Assembly: GCF_000023125.1 (NCBI RefSeq)
Contig: NC_013037.1
Span: 2,418,001-2,482,000 of the forward strand
Length of the DNA stretch: 64,000 nucleotides
Direction: 5' to 3'
DNA from: Dyadobacter fermentans DSM 18053
GTDB taxonomy: Bacteria > Bacteroidota > Bacteroidia > Cytophagales > Spirosomataceae
Positions 42,578-51,364 of this stretch are shown in pieces (within the stretch, counting starts at the first letter, position 1; the number at the start of each line of letters is the position of its first letter). The notes under the pieces are model-generated. The model saw only the letters and a list, made by a program, of their open reading frames with translations. It was not told where the DNA came from and did no database searches. A program made the position numbers and the translations under genes.

Positions 42578-44152
42578 CTAGTGCACGGACGAAGCGTCGA
42601 CTTTCGTTTTGCCGCTCCGCGTCCATAACACAAAGGGAACACAAATCAAGAACATCACGCCCAGGTAGAGGAACACATCCATGTATGACATTACCTGCGC
42701 TTGCTTGGATACCGTATAATCCAATATTTTGTAGCCGCTGTTCAGCGCGACATCCGGCGTCATGCCTTTCGCCATAAAGCTGTGCTGCAAGCCTTCCACC
42801 CGTTGCTGCACAATGGGGTTATTCACGTCCAGCTTACTCACCAGGTCGTTGCGGTGGGCCATGTTCTGGCGGGCAATGAATGTCGTGATTACCGCCACCC
42901 CGAACGAGCCGCCGAGCTGCCGCATCATCCCGGTGAATGCGGCTCCTTCACCGATTTCACGGCCTTTGAGGGTCGATAAGGCCAGAGTGGTAATGGGCAC
43001 GAAAAGCAGTCCCAAACCGATTCCGCGGACGATCAGCATGTTGAAAAACGCGTCTTTGCCGGTGTCGGGCGTCAGGATCAGGTAGCCCCAGTAGCTGTAA
43101 ATGAAGAAGAATATCATTCCGATCGCCACGAGATATTGCTGTTTTACCCCGCGTTGCAGTAGCTGTCCCACGATCGGCATCATCATCGCCGTCACAATCG
43201 CCGCGGGTACCATGAGCATCCCCGACTGCGTGGCCGTCCAGCCCAGCGTCGCCTGGGTGTACAGCGGGATCACGAATGTGGAGCCGTACAAGCCGAAGCC
43301 GAGAATGAAAGAGAGTATCGTTCCTACCCGCAGGTTACCGTTGGCAAGCACGCGGAGGTTCACGATCGGGTTTTTATAAGTCCATTCGCGCCAGATGAAG
43401 AAGAAAAATGAGAACACACTGGTTACCGTAAGGATCGTGATGATTTCGTCGTTGAACCAGTCTTCCTCCTGCCCTTTTTCAAGCACATATTGCAATGATC
43501 CTACGGCGACGGCCAGGAAGATAATGCCCCACCAGTCGATTTCATTGGCTGCTTTTTTGGCAGAGAATTTAGGGCTTCTTACAAATTCCAGGGTCAGCAT
43601 AGCCGCGATGATACCCAGCGGGATATTGATATAAAAAATGTAAGGCCAGCTGTAATTATCAACAATATAGCCACCCAGCGGCGGGCCCAGCGTGGGGCCT
43701 ACGATCACGCCCAAACCGTAAATGGCCTGCGCGATACCGCGTTTTTCCGGCGGGTAACTCTCCGTAATCAGCGTTTGGGCAGTTACGAGCAATGCGCCAC
43801 CACCGAAACCTTGTATCAGCCTGAAAAACACCAGCTCCCAGATATTATCGGCATTACCGCAAAGAAATGAGGCCACTGTAAAGATGATGATGGAAGCGGC
43901 GAAATAATTGCGGCGGCCGAACTGCTGCGATAGCCAGCTCGTCATCGGCACGATGATCACGTTACCGATCGCGTAGGCGGTTATCACCCAGCTCACTTCC
44001 GACAACGTACCGCCCAGGTTTCCCCGCATGTCGTTGAGCGCCACGTTCACGATGGTGGTATCCACGATTTCCAGCAGCGCACACAATACAGCCGTGATGG
44101 TAATAATTACCCGGCGGTAGCCGTATTCGACCAGTGATTCCTGTAATTCCAT
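42578..44152 (-). CDS. DHA2 family MFS drug exporter (EmrB-like)
   Basis: A 524-residue membrane protein with 14 predicted helices, of the EmrB/QacA type. Helix 1 has the DHA2 motif LDTTIVNVAL variant (EIVDTTIVNVALNDM), later GPTLGPPLGGYIV. It is the inner-membrane pump of a tripartite efflux system with the HlyD protein (41 bp upstream), TolC-like channel and TetR regulator, all on the minus strand. Export substrate is unknown. Confidence 0.9.
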   Translation of the reverse strand: MELQESLVEYGYRRVIITITAVLCALLEIVDTTIVNVALNDMRGNLGGTLSEVSWVITAYAIGNVIIVPMTSWLSQQFGRRNYFAASIIIFTVASFLCGNADNIWELVFFRLIQGFGGGALLVTAQTLITESYPPEKRGIAQAIYGLGVIVGPTLGPPLGGYIVDNYSWPYIFYINIPLGIIAAMLTLEFVRSPKFSAKKAANEIDWWGIIFLAVAVGSLQYVLEKGQEEDWFNDEIITILTVTSVFSFFFFIWREWTYKNPIVNLRVLANGNLRVGTILSFILGFGLYGSTFVIPLYTQATLGWTATQSGMLMVPAAIVTAMMMPIVGQLLQRGVKQQYLVAIGMIFFFIYSYWGYLILTPDTGKDAFFNMLIVRGIGLGLLFVPITTLALSTLKGREIGEGAAFTGMMRQLGGSFGVAVITTFIARQNMAHRNDLVSKLDVNNPIVQQRVEGLQHSFMAKGMTPDVALNSGYKILDYTVSKQAQVMSYMDVFLYLGVMFLICVPFVLWTRSGKTKVDASSVH

Positions 44153-44193
44153 TAGTTATTTGGTTTTTAGAATCGAAAATTCAGTACCGAACC

Positions 44194-45294
44194 TTAGTTC
44201 AGTTCCACATCGACGAACACGTTCATCCCTGGGCGCAGCTGCGCGATCTTTTCGTCGTCAGCCTTGGTAAATTCAATGCGGACCGGGAGGCGTTGTACCA
44301 CTTTCACGAAGTTACCGCTCGCGTTATCCGGCGGCAGCAGCGCGAAACGTGCACCCGTGGCTGGCGAGAATGATGCTACCTGCGCTTCAAATTCGTGTTC
44401 AGGATAAGCGTCCACGTGGATTTTCACGTGCTGGCCGATTTTCATTTTCGTCAGTTGCGTTTCCTTGAAGTTTGCCGTTACCCAGGGCTTGTGGGTAGAA
44501 ATAATGCTGAAAAGCGATTGTCCGGCTTGCAGGAACTGGCCCAGCTGCGCATTCACTTTCGATACGCGGCCGTCTGTCGGTGCGGTGATCACGGTGTACG
44601 ACAGGTTCAGCTCCGCGTTCGCGATTTCGGCCTGGCGCGCCTTGATGTTCGCATTCGCCACGGCGGTTTGCACCGAGGTCGCTTTGGTTTGACGACCGGC
44701 TGCTTTCGCCTGACGTTCGGCGGCACCTTTTTGTGCTACCAAAACCGCCAATGCGCGTTCGGCTTTTTGTTTGGTCGCTTGCGCCTGTTCAAATTCCTGC
44801 TGCGTGATCGAATGGTCTTTGATCAGGTTTTCGTACCGTGCGAAATCCTGATTGGCCCGCCAAAGGTTCACTTTTGCCTCTTCGATCTGCGCGGCTACCA
44901 CGGCAATGTTCGCTTCGTAGGTAATGCCGCTGGCTGCCGATGCATTGGTGGTTTCGTTTGCCACCGTCAGGCTGCCCTGCGATCCCAGCAATCCTGCTTT
45001 GGCCTGTTCCAGTTTAATGATCTGGTCGCGGTTATCGAGGACGATCAACGTATCGCCTTTTTTCACGGTTTGGTTATCCTTTACACGAATTTCGGTCACG
45101 TAGCCCGAAATCCGTGGTATTACCGGACTGATGTCCGAGTCGATCTGCGCGTCGTCGGTCTCTTCGTGGTGCAGGCCGTGGTTGTATTTAGTAAATCCCC
45201 AGGTGCCGCCGCCAATAATGAGCACGGCCAGGATAATGAGGAAGCGGTTGTTTTTCTTTTTCGGTGCTTCTTCGGTGGTGTTGTTAGTTTCCAT
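44194..45294 (-). CDS. HlyD family periplasmic adaptor (EmrA-like)
   Basis: A 366-residue membrane fusion protein. Residues 1-20 are charged, then one membrane helix (LIILAVLIIGGGTWGF), then the lipoyl/barrel-sandwich half motif (SGYVTEIRVKDNQTVKKGDT), a long coiled coil, and the second half (APTDGRVSKVNAQLGQFLQAGQ). It bridges the DHA2 pump and TolC channel in the periplasm. The ATG at 45294 was preferred to a TTG at 45300. A tandem 40-bp repeat lies between it and the TolC gene. Confidence 0.9.
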   Translation of the reverse strand: METNNTTEEAPKKKNNRFLIILAVLIIGGGTWGFTKYNHGLHHEETDDAQIDSDISPVIPRISGYVTEIRVKDNQTVKKGDTLIVLDNRDQIIKLEQAKAGLLGSQGSLTVANETTNASAASGITYEANIAVVAAQIEEAKVNLWRANQDFARYENLIKDHSITQQEFEQAQATKQKAERALAVLVAQKGAAERQAKAAGRQTKATSVQTAVANANIKARQAEIANAELNLSYTVITAPTDGRVSKVNAQLGQFLQAGQSLFSIISTHKPWVTANFKETQLTKMKIGQHVKIHVDAYPEHEFEAQVASFSPATGARFALLPPDNASGNFVKVVQRLPVRIEFTKADDEKIAQLRPGMNVFVDVELN

Positions 45295-45300
45295 TGTCAA

Positions 45301-45380
45301 TGTTGAATGAGTGACCGGGTCGCCGGTGCGATGATTTAATGACTGAATGATTGACCGGGTCGCCGGTGCGATGACTGAAT
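45301..45380. repeat. Two-copy 40-bp repeat with GTCGCCGG hairpin
   Basis: TGACCGGGTCGCCGGTGCGA recurs at 45312 and 45352, a period of exactly 40 bp, separated by TGAATGA-type octamers. Each copy contains the hairpin ACCGGgtcgCCGGT. The same octamers and the GTCGCCGG core occur in the composite repeat at 36.06-36.60 kb. Confidence 0.8.
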
Positions 45381-45383
45381 GCC

Positions 45384-46724
45384 TTAATTAATAACCCCAG
45401 CCGTCTGTTCGAGCTTCTTATATGCTACCACGGCATCGGCCTTGGCGGCTTCGTAGTCGATGCGGGATTGTACCTGGGCCACGTCGGCGTCGAGCAGTTC
45501 GGTGGTGGTTACCAGGCTGTTGTCGTATTTATTTTTGGTAATGCGGTAGTTTTCATCCGCCTGCTCCACAGCTTTGGCGTACACGTCGATCTTCCTTTTG
45601 CTCAATACATAGTTGTAATAAGCGGTATTGACTTCCAGGTGGATCTTGTCCAGAATGATCTGCTCGTTGGTTTTCAGCTGATAGGCTTTCGTGCGTGCCT
45701 CGGCGATTTTGGAATGCGATTTCCAGAGCGATGCCACATCATATCTGAATCCGATACCCGCATTCACCGCATTTGGGACGGTAACTACGCCCGGGATATT
45801 CAGGGCGACATATCCGGCTGATAGCGCCACGCTCGGGTAAAGGTCCGCTTTGGCCACTTTGATATCGCTGTCGGCGGCTTTCTGGCGAATGCCGTTGGCG
45901 GCAAAATCCTTGCGATGCGAAAGGGCCGTTTGCTCCCATTCGGCCGCATTGCCTTCTGCTTTTAGGGTGGTAAAACTTGCAGAGTCGGCTTCGATAACCG
46001 TTTCTTCGGGAAGCCCCAGCAGCAGATTCATATTGATGGTGGTGATTTTCAGGTCGTTTTGCGCATTAAGTAATGCCAGCTCTACATTCGACTCCTGCAA
46101 TTTGGCCTTCATCAGGTCGTTGCGGGCTAGCATTCCATTCTTTTCGCGGTTGGTAAACTCCTGTACGCGCTCCCGCTCGCTGACGAGGTTCTCCGTGACG
46201 AGGTCAACGGCTTTCTGCGCTTTGTAGAGGTTGCCATAAGCTGCAACGGTGTTCTGGATCACGGCTTCGCGGTTCGCATCGGCATCGAGCTTCACCGCCT
46301 GCTCCACATATTTCGCCGATTCGAGGCCGTATTTGAAACGAAAGCCCGAAAAGAGCGGCAATGAGGCGCTCGCCATGCCGTACATCGCCTGGTGGACGTT
46401 CGGCAAACCGCCCGAATTGCCCGTGCTGTCGTTGCCTTCCCGGCTGATTTTCAGGTTTACATTCGGTGAATTTACCCGCAGGTAAGAACCCGAAACGCTC
46501 AAACTCGGCAACTGGTTTTCCTTGATCTGACGGATGCCCAACCCGGCCAGATCGACGTTACTTTGGCTCAATTTCAATTGTTTGCTGTTTTGGAGGCTCA
46601 TCGAAATGGCCTCTTCCAGTCTGATCGTGCGTGCGCTCTGGGCGTACGAATGACCCGTCACGGCAAACCAGACAATCCCGGTTGCCAGACAAACCATTCT
46701 GCTAATTCTGGACGTGGTGTTCAT
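45384..46724 (-). CDS. TolC family outer-membrane efflux channel
   Basis: A 446-residue outer-membrane factor with a signal peptide (SYAQS cleavage region). The two OEP repeats are visible by their long helices and the conserved pattern around NREAVIQNTVAAYGNLYKAQ and DKIHLEVNTAYYNYVLSKRK. It completes the tripartite pump with HlyD and the MFS exporter. It overlaps the TetR gene by 23 bp, so regulator and channel are read from one transcript. Confidence 0.92.
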   Translation of the reverse strand: MNTTSRISRMVCLATGIVWFAVTGHSYAQSARTIRLEEAISMSLQNSKQLKLSQSNVDLAGLGIRQIKENQLPSLSVSGSYLRVNSPNVNLKISREGNDSTGNSGGLPNVHQAMYGMASASLPLFSGFRFKYGLESAKYVEQAVKLDADANREAVIQNTVAAYGNLYKAQKAVDLVTENLVSERERVQEFTNREKNGMLARNDLMKAKLQESNVELALLNAQNDLKITTINMNLLLGLPEETVIEADSASFTTLKAEGNAAEWEQTALSHRKDFAANGIRQKAADSDIKVAKADLYPSVALSAGYVALNIPGVVTVPNAVNAGIGFRYDVASLWKSHSKIAEARTKAYQLKTNEQIILDKIHLEVNTAYYNYVLSKRKIDVYAKAVEQADENYRITKNKYDNSLVTTTELLDADVAQVQSRIDYEAAKADAVVAYKKLEQTAGVIN

Positions 46725-47379
46725 TGGTTATTGTTGATTTGAATAAGTTCTTAAGGTGTTGGCTCAGCTCAGTCCGCAAATGCTGGTGAAACGCTTCGTC
46801 GGAAAGCTGTTCGAGGCCATTGATGATCCTGTAAAAATCCTGGGTGGCAATGGCGTAATTAACGGTGCCGTAAAGCGTGGTGGTGACCAGGCTTACATTG
46901 ATATCCTTCCGGAAATCGCCGGCGTCCTGTCCTTCGCGGATCATCCGCGCGATCAGTTCCACATTCCGCATTTTCAGTCCGCGGATGTACTCCGAAATAA
47001 CCGGCGTGCGCTCCGACGACAGCTGCTCGCGCATCATAATGTTATGAAAGCACTGATTGCCCATCAGCCGGTCGATCACACTGTCGATGAAGACATTGAA
47101 TTTTTGCAGCGCGGAAAGCTCGCTGGCCATCATCAGGGTTTCGAGGCGGTTGCTGGATTCGGTCATGCGAAACTGGAAAAGCGCTTCGATCAGCTTCTCC
47201 TTCGAACCGAAATAGTAGGATATCATCGAGACATTCACATCCGCTTCCTGGGCGATATCCCGCACCGAGGTACCGGCGAAACCTTTCTGTGAGAACAGCC
47301 GCTCCGCCACTTCTATGATCTGTATTTGTTTCGCGTTATATTCCATTTGAGAGCTCATCAACAGGGCTTTTTTAGTCAT
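46702..47379 (-). CDS. TetR family repressor of the efflux operon
   Basis: A 225-residue TetR protein. The N-terminal HTH reads IIEVAERLFSQKGFAGTSVR, DIAQEADVNVSMISYYFGSK; the rest is the helical ligand-binding domain. The ATG at 47379 was chosen because a promoter (TTTG, 20 bp, TACCTTTG) lies immediately upstream; an earlier in-frame start at 47427 would lie in it. First gene of tetR-tolC-hlyD-MFS. Ligand unknown. Confidence 0.9.
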   Translation of the reverse strand: MTKKALLMSSQMEYNAKQIQIIEVAERLFSQKGFAGTSVRDIAQEADVNVSMISYYFGSKEKLIEALFQFRMTESSNRLETLMMASELSALQKFNVFIDSVIDRLMGNQCFHNIMMREQLSSERTPVISEYIRGLKMRNVELIARMIREGQDAGDFRKDINVSLVTTTLYGTVNYAIATQDFYRIINGLEQLSDEAFHQHLRTELSQHLKNLFKSTITNEHHVQN

Positions 47380-47396
47380 TGTTGCTGATGGCGATA

Positions 47397-47428
47397 CAAA
47401 GGTAACCGTCCCTAAAACAAAAATCAAA
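47397..47428 (-). promoter_or_regulatory. tetR promoter
   Basis: On the minus strand TTTG (47425-47428), 20 bp, TACCTTTG (47397-47404): perfect match to the Bacteroidota -33/-7 consensus. It begins 18 bp upstream of the TetR ATG. Confidence 0.7.
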
Positions 47429-47459
47429 CGATCGTTTGATTTAATTAAACAAACGTTTG
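47422..47459. promoter_or_regulatory. Two TetR operator palindromes
   Basis: AATCAAACGATCGTTTGATT (47422-47441) is a perfect 20-bp palindrome that covers the -33 box. A second palindrome, CAAACGTTTG (47450-47459), lies 23 bp farther upstream (centre to centre). Both share CAAACG/CGTTTG half-sites, so the TetR product probably binds here and represses its own operon. Confidence 0.8.
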
Positions 47460-47593
47460 ATTAGTAAAACCAAATGTTGGATTAATACCATTAAAATTTT
47501 TTAATACTGAGATTAAAAAATGTGCAACCCTTCTGCACACTTTTGTTGTCTTACTGAATAATTATCAACGGTTACAATTCACCCACCCTGTCA

Positions 47594-50500
47594 ATGCCAG
47601 CACATCTCCCATTCAAATACCTGACAATCATCCTGTTGCTCCTGACGGTCGGAATTGCGCGCGCTCAGCAAGCGGCGCCGTCCTGCGGTACCAACGACTC
47701 ACTGATGATCGCTTATCTGGAAAAAATTTCCAAAAGAACGGACCTCACCCAGGCGCGGATGCACGCCGGTGAGATGCTGGAATACCGCATTGCCGTGGAT
47801 GTCGAATACAAAACTGCGGCGCAATACAACCATGACCAGGAGAAGATTAAAGAGGCTGTTTACAAAATGTTCCGGGAGGCTTCTGCCATTTTCGAGCGCG
47901 AAATGAATATCAAGCTGACCGTTTCGTTCATCCACATCTGGCAGGAACCGGAGCCCTACACCTTGGAATTTGACTACGACTATTTCACGAAAGTGCAGAA
48001 TTACTGGCTCGAACATCGCAAGGAAGAACGGGACGCCGTCGTGGGGATGTCGATCCGTTCCGGCTGGTTTTACGGAGGTTACCGGATGGCCACATCCAAC
48101 CTGCCGTCCCCCAATACCACGCTTTTGCCCGACCTGCTCGCCCACGAGCTGGGCCATACGCTCGGCTCTCCGCACACACACAGCTGTTCCTGGCCCGGCG
48201 GGGCGATCGACCATTGCGAGGAGCTGGAAGGTGCCAACGAAGCCTGTCCGTCGGGTAGCCGGGAAGTGGTTAACGGCACGATCATGTCGTATTGCCGATC
48301 CAAGCTTACATTCCACCCTTTTTGCCGCAATCTCATAAGAGAGTATGCCGAAGGGAAAGTCAATCCGTCATTTTCATTAAAACCATTTACTGAAAAGCCT
48401 GCGGCGCCCGGCCCACTGACCGTACTCACCAAGCCCGGCACCGCGAACGATTTCGCACCGTATTTTGAATGGTTTGCCTCCGAGCGCGCCGCTCAATTCC
48501 GGTTCCAGATCGCCACCGACGAAGCATTCACCCAAATCGTGGAGGATACGGTGGTAAACCAGGCATTTCACCGCTCACCGGGACAAAGCGACGGCAATTA
48601 CTTCGCCCGCTTCCGCGCCGAGAACAGCCACGGCACCACCGAATGGTCGGCGCCGGCAGCATTCAGCATCAGCGGCTGGAAAAGCGCTTCACTGCCTCCG
48701 CAATTTATCAGCCTTTCCCGCACGAGCGCGGGGACCATTTCCGGCTCGTTCCGAAACCTGGAAGGTATTTCGTCGTACCAGCTGGAAGTACAACTCCCGT
48801 TTTCCTCCGAGGTGTATGAAATCACCCGGCAACCGGATAACCAGAACATCCAGCACTTTTCCATTCAGCTGCCGTTAAAAAAAGACCAGTACTACGCATT
48901 GAAATTCCGGGTGAACAGATTTGGCTCCTGGACCGAATGGTCGAACTGGAAAGAGTTGTACGCCACGGATTTCACGACAAACATCCTGCCCGATTCTACC
49001 CAGCCGCTGTCTACCCGGCCGTTGCTCGCGCTACGCCAGTGGGTGCCCGACCGCGGCCCCGAAGCCTATACCGGCGTATTCCAGGTAGCAACGGATGCTT
49101 CATTTGAAAACATCGTTTTTGAGCAGTCATTTTCGAATAATGAAGCCAATCATTCACTTTCTGACAAATCGGTGTTTGTACCGTCATTGGAAGAAAATAC
49201 AACCTATTACGTTCGGTCGCGCATGCAGCTGGCCAATCTCGCACCGTCGGGCTGGGAGGTTTCACGCATGAATACGGGCTCGCACGACAATCGGTTCGCG
49301 TTCCTGGGAACTCCGGCCGAAGTGGTTCAAAGTACCGGCTACGCCACCGCGGACGTGCTATTTAACCGGTTTATGAAAGCGGGCGAGCACCTGTATGTGT
49401 TCAACTTCCAGGGCGGTTACCACCGTACCAGCGACCTGCAAACATGGAAAACCTATTTGCCATCGACCACCAAAGGGCAAAGCCCCATGTACGTAGGCGC
49501 ATTTGGGGCCGCGCCCGACGGGCAGACACTCACGATCGACTTCATGAAGAACATTGCCGTACAAATGACCGACGACCAATATGAGAAAAGCTTTTCGGCC
49601 ACGCCATTATATATGGGCTATCTCCAACCCATGGTGTATACCAAAAACGAAGGCTATTTTTTCAAAAGCTATGAGGAAGGTGTCATCCAGGTCCAGAATG
49701 GCGTGTGGACGAAGCATCAGAACCAGCCTCATGTGTTCCGGCCTGTGACCCTGGCCAGCGATAACCGCGACAGGGTGTGGAGCATGGGCGATGGCGGCTA
49801 TATGGCTTATTATGAAAATGGCCAATGGACCTCTCAGCCGCAGTTTCCTTTCTGGGACGGCGTGAGCGGGATGGTATTTGATGAGAAGGACAATTGTTAC
49901 GTGTACGGCTCCTTCGGCGTGTCCGTGCTCAACACGGCAACGGGTTCATGGGACGCGATCGAGGCGCTACGGCCATTTCCTATCCGGAAAATCGTTTTTG
50001 ACGGCAGCGGAAACATGTGGCTTGCTTCCTACCGGAGAACCCGGTGGGACGCTCAGAAGATGGACAACTTTGCGCTTGTGAAATACGCGGACGGCAAGGC
50101 CAGCGCCTACTCCGACGGCCTTAACCTCCTCCACGAACCCTTCGATATTGAGTATTACAAAGACAAATTGCTCATTATGACCACCGGCGGCGAGATCCAA
50201 TCCTTCGACGACCGGCAGATCCTCTCTTTCAATCCCAAGAGAACCTATTGCCCCGGCGAACCGCTGGACCTGAAACTGGCGACCAACTCCACTTTTGCTG
50301 CCGATAACAAAACAAGTGTAGAACTGCAACAAGTCACGACCGGCAAGACAGTCGCGTGGGAAATAACCAGCAATGCATCGCAAAAGCTCGTAGCCATGCT
50401 GCCCGACACGCTCACCGAGGGCCGGTATTCGCTGGCAATCCGCACGACTGCGCCCGAGATTACCACATACCGCAGCGACGAGTTTGAAGTATTACCTGCG

Positions 50501-50779
50501 AACACCTGCGGCGAGGCCAAAGGTGTGGTGCTGCTGCAAAACCGTCCCAACCCGTTTGGAGCGTCGGGAACAATTTCCTTTTACCTACCGCAGTCGGAAG
50601 AGGTGCGGCTGGAATTATTTAACCTGATGGGTCAGCGAATGGAAGAGTTGAAAAACGGGGTGTTGCCGCAGGGCTGGCACACGGTGGATGTAAACGGGAC
50701 ATCGCTGGCGGCGGGCTTGTACGTTTACCGCCTGAAAGCCGGCAAAATCACCCGGTCGCTCAAAATGATCCGTAAATAA
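47594..50779 (+). CDS. T9SS-secreted metzincin metalloprotease
   Basis: A 1061-residue secreted protein. It has a signal peptide (residues 1-25, ends RAQ), a reprolysin-like catalytic domain with HELGHTLGSPH (HExxHxxGxxH zinc site, near residues 185-195) and Met-turn TIMSYC, a long middle region of fibronectin-like and beta-propeller-like segments, and a C-terminal type A T9SS sorting domain (RPNPFGASG...SLAAGLYVYRLKAGK). It is exported by the type IX system and processed at the surface. The target is unknown. Its stop abuts the stop of ruvC on the other strand with no gap. Confidence 0.87.
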   Translation: MPAHLPFKYLTIILLLLTVGIARAQQAAPSCGTNDSLMIAYLEKISKRTDLTQARMHAGEMLEYRIAVDVEYKTAAQYNHDQEKIKEAVYKMFREASAIFEREMNIKLTVSFIHIWQEPEPYTLEFDYDYFTKVQNYWLEHRKEERDAVVGMSIRSGWFYGGYRMATSNLPSPNTTLLPDLLAHELGHTLGSPHTHSCSWPGGAIDHCEELEGANEACPSGSREVVNGTIMSYCRSKLTFHPFCRNLIREYAEGKVNPSFSLKPFTEKPAAPGPLTVLTKPGTANDFAPYFEWFASERAAQFRFQIATDEAFTQIVEDTVVNQAFHRSPGQSDGNYFARFRAENSHGTTEWSAPAAFSISGWKSASLPPQFISLSRTSAGTISGSFRNLEGISSYQLEVQLPFSSEVYEITRQPDNQNIQHFSIQLPLKKDQYYALKFRVNRFGSWTEWSNWKELYATDFTTNILPDSTQPLSTRPLLALRQWVPDRGPEAYTGVFQVATDASFENIVFEQSFSNNEANHSLSDKSVFVPSLEENTTYYVRSRMQLANLAPSGWEVSRMNTGSHDNRFAFLGTPAEVVQSTGYATADVLFNRFMKAGEHLYVFNFQGGYHRTSDLQTWKTYLPSTTKGQSPMYVGAFGAAPDGQTLTIDFMKNIAVQMTDDQYEKSFSATPLYMGYLQPMVYTKNEGYFFKSYEEGVIQVQNGVWTKHQNQPHVFRPVTLASDNRDRVWSMGDGGYMAYYENGQWTSQPQFPFWDGVSGMVFDEKDNCYVYGSFGVSVLNTATGSWDAIEALRPFPIRKIVFDGSGNMWLASYRRTRWDAQKMDNFALVKYADGKASAYSDGLNLLHEPFDIEYYKDKLLIMTTGGEIQSFDDRQILSFNPKRTYCPGEPLDLKLATNSTFAADNKTSVELQQVTTGKTVAWEITSNASQKLVAMLPDTLTEGRYSLAIRTTAPEITTYRSDEFEVLPANTCGEAKGVVLLQNRPNPFGASGTISFYLPQSEEVRLELFNLMGQRMEELKNGVLPQGWHTVDVNGTSLAAGLYVYRLKAGKITRSLKMIRK

Positions 50780-51364
50780 TTAGCGTATGCGGTTGGGGTT
50801 TTCACTTACAAATGCACCCCAGCCGCCCTTTTTAGCTTTTTTAGAACCGCCGGTCGCCACAGAGGCCGGCGAATTGGCATGGTACTGATGGCAAATCGCG
50901 ATTGCGATGCCGTCGGTGGCATCCATGAACTCGCGGCTGAGCTCCATTTTCAGGATTTTTTCGAGCATGTAGGCCACCTGCTCTTTGGAAGCATTGCCGC
51001 TGCCGGTGACCGATTGCTTCACCTTTTTAGGAGAATACTCGACGATCGGGATGTTGCGCGCCAGTGCGGCCGCCATCGCTACGCCCTGGGCGCGCCCGAG
51101 TTTGAGCATCGACTGCGCATTTTTGCCATAAAAGGGATCTTCGATCGCCATTTCGTCGGGCAGGTAATCCTCGATCAGCTGGGTGAGGCGTTCAAAGATT
51201 TTCTTCAACTTCAACTCGTGCGTACTATATTTGCTCAGATGAATCACCCCGTACTGCACCAGCGAAATTTGCTGTCCTTTGACCGAAATAACCCCATAAC
51301 CCATCACTTGCGTGCCTGGGTCCACACCAATAATGACCTTTTCCGAAACCTCCGTTTTTAGCAT
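50780..51364 (-). CDS. ruvC: Crossover junction endodeoxyribonuclease RuvC
   Basis: A 194-residue Holliday-junction resolvase. The catalytic acids are visible: Asp in IIGVDPGTQVMGYGV, Glu in MAIEDPFYGKN, and the C-terminal Asp pair in MDATDGIAIA. The ATG at 51364 gives the usual short N-terminus; an ORF start at 51433 would lie inside the divergent flippase gene. It cuts symmetric junctions within the RuvABC complex. Its start codon shares two bases with that of the divergent gene. Confidence 0.94.
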   Translation of the reverse strand: MLKTEVSEKVIIGVDPGTQVMGYGVISVKGQQISLVQYGVIHLSKYSTHELKLKKIFERLTQLIEDYLPDEMAIEDPFYGKNAQSMLKLGRAQGVAMAAALARNIPIVEYSPKKVKQSVTGSGNASKEQVAYMLEKILKMELSREFMDATDGIAIAICHQYHANSPASVATGGSKKAKKGGWGAFVSENPNRIR

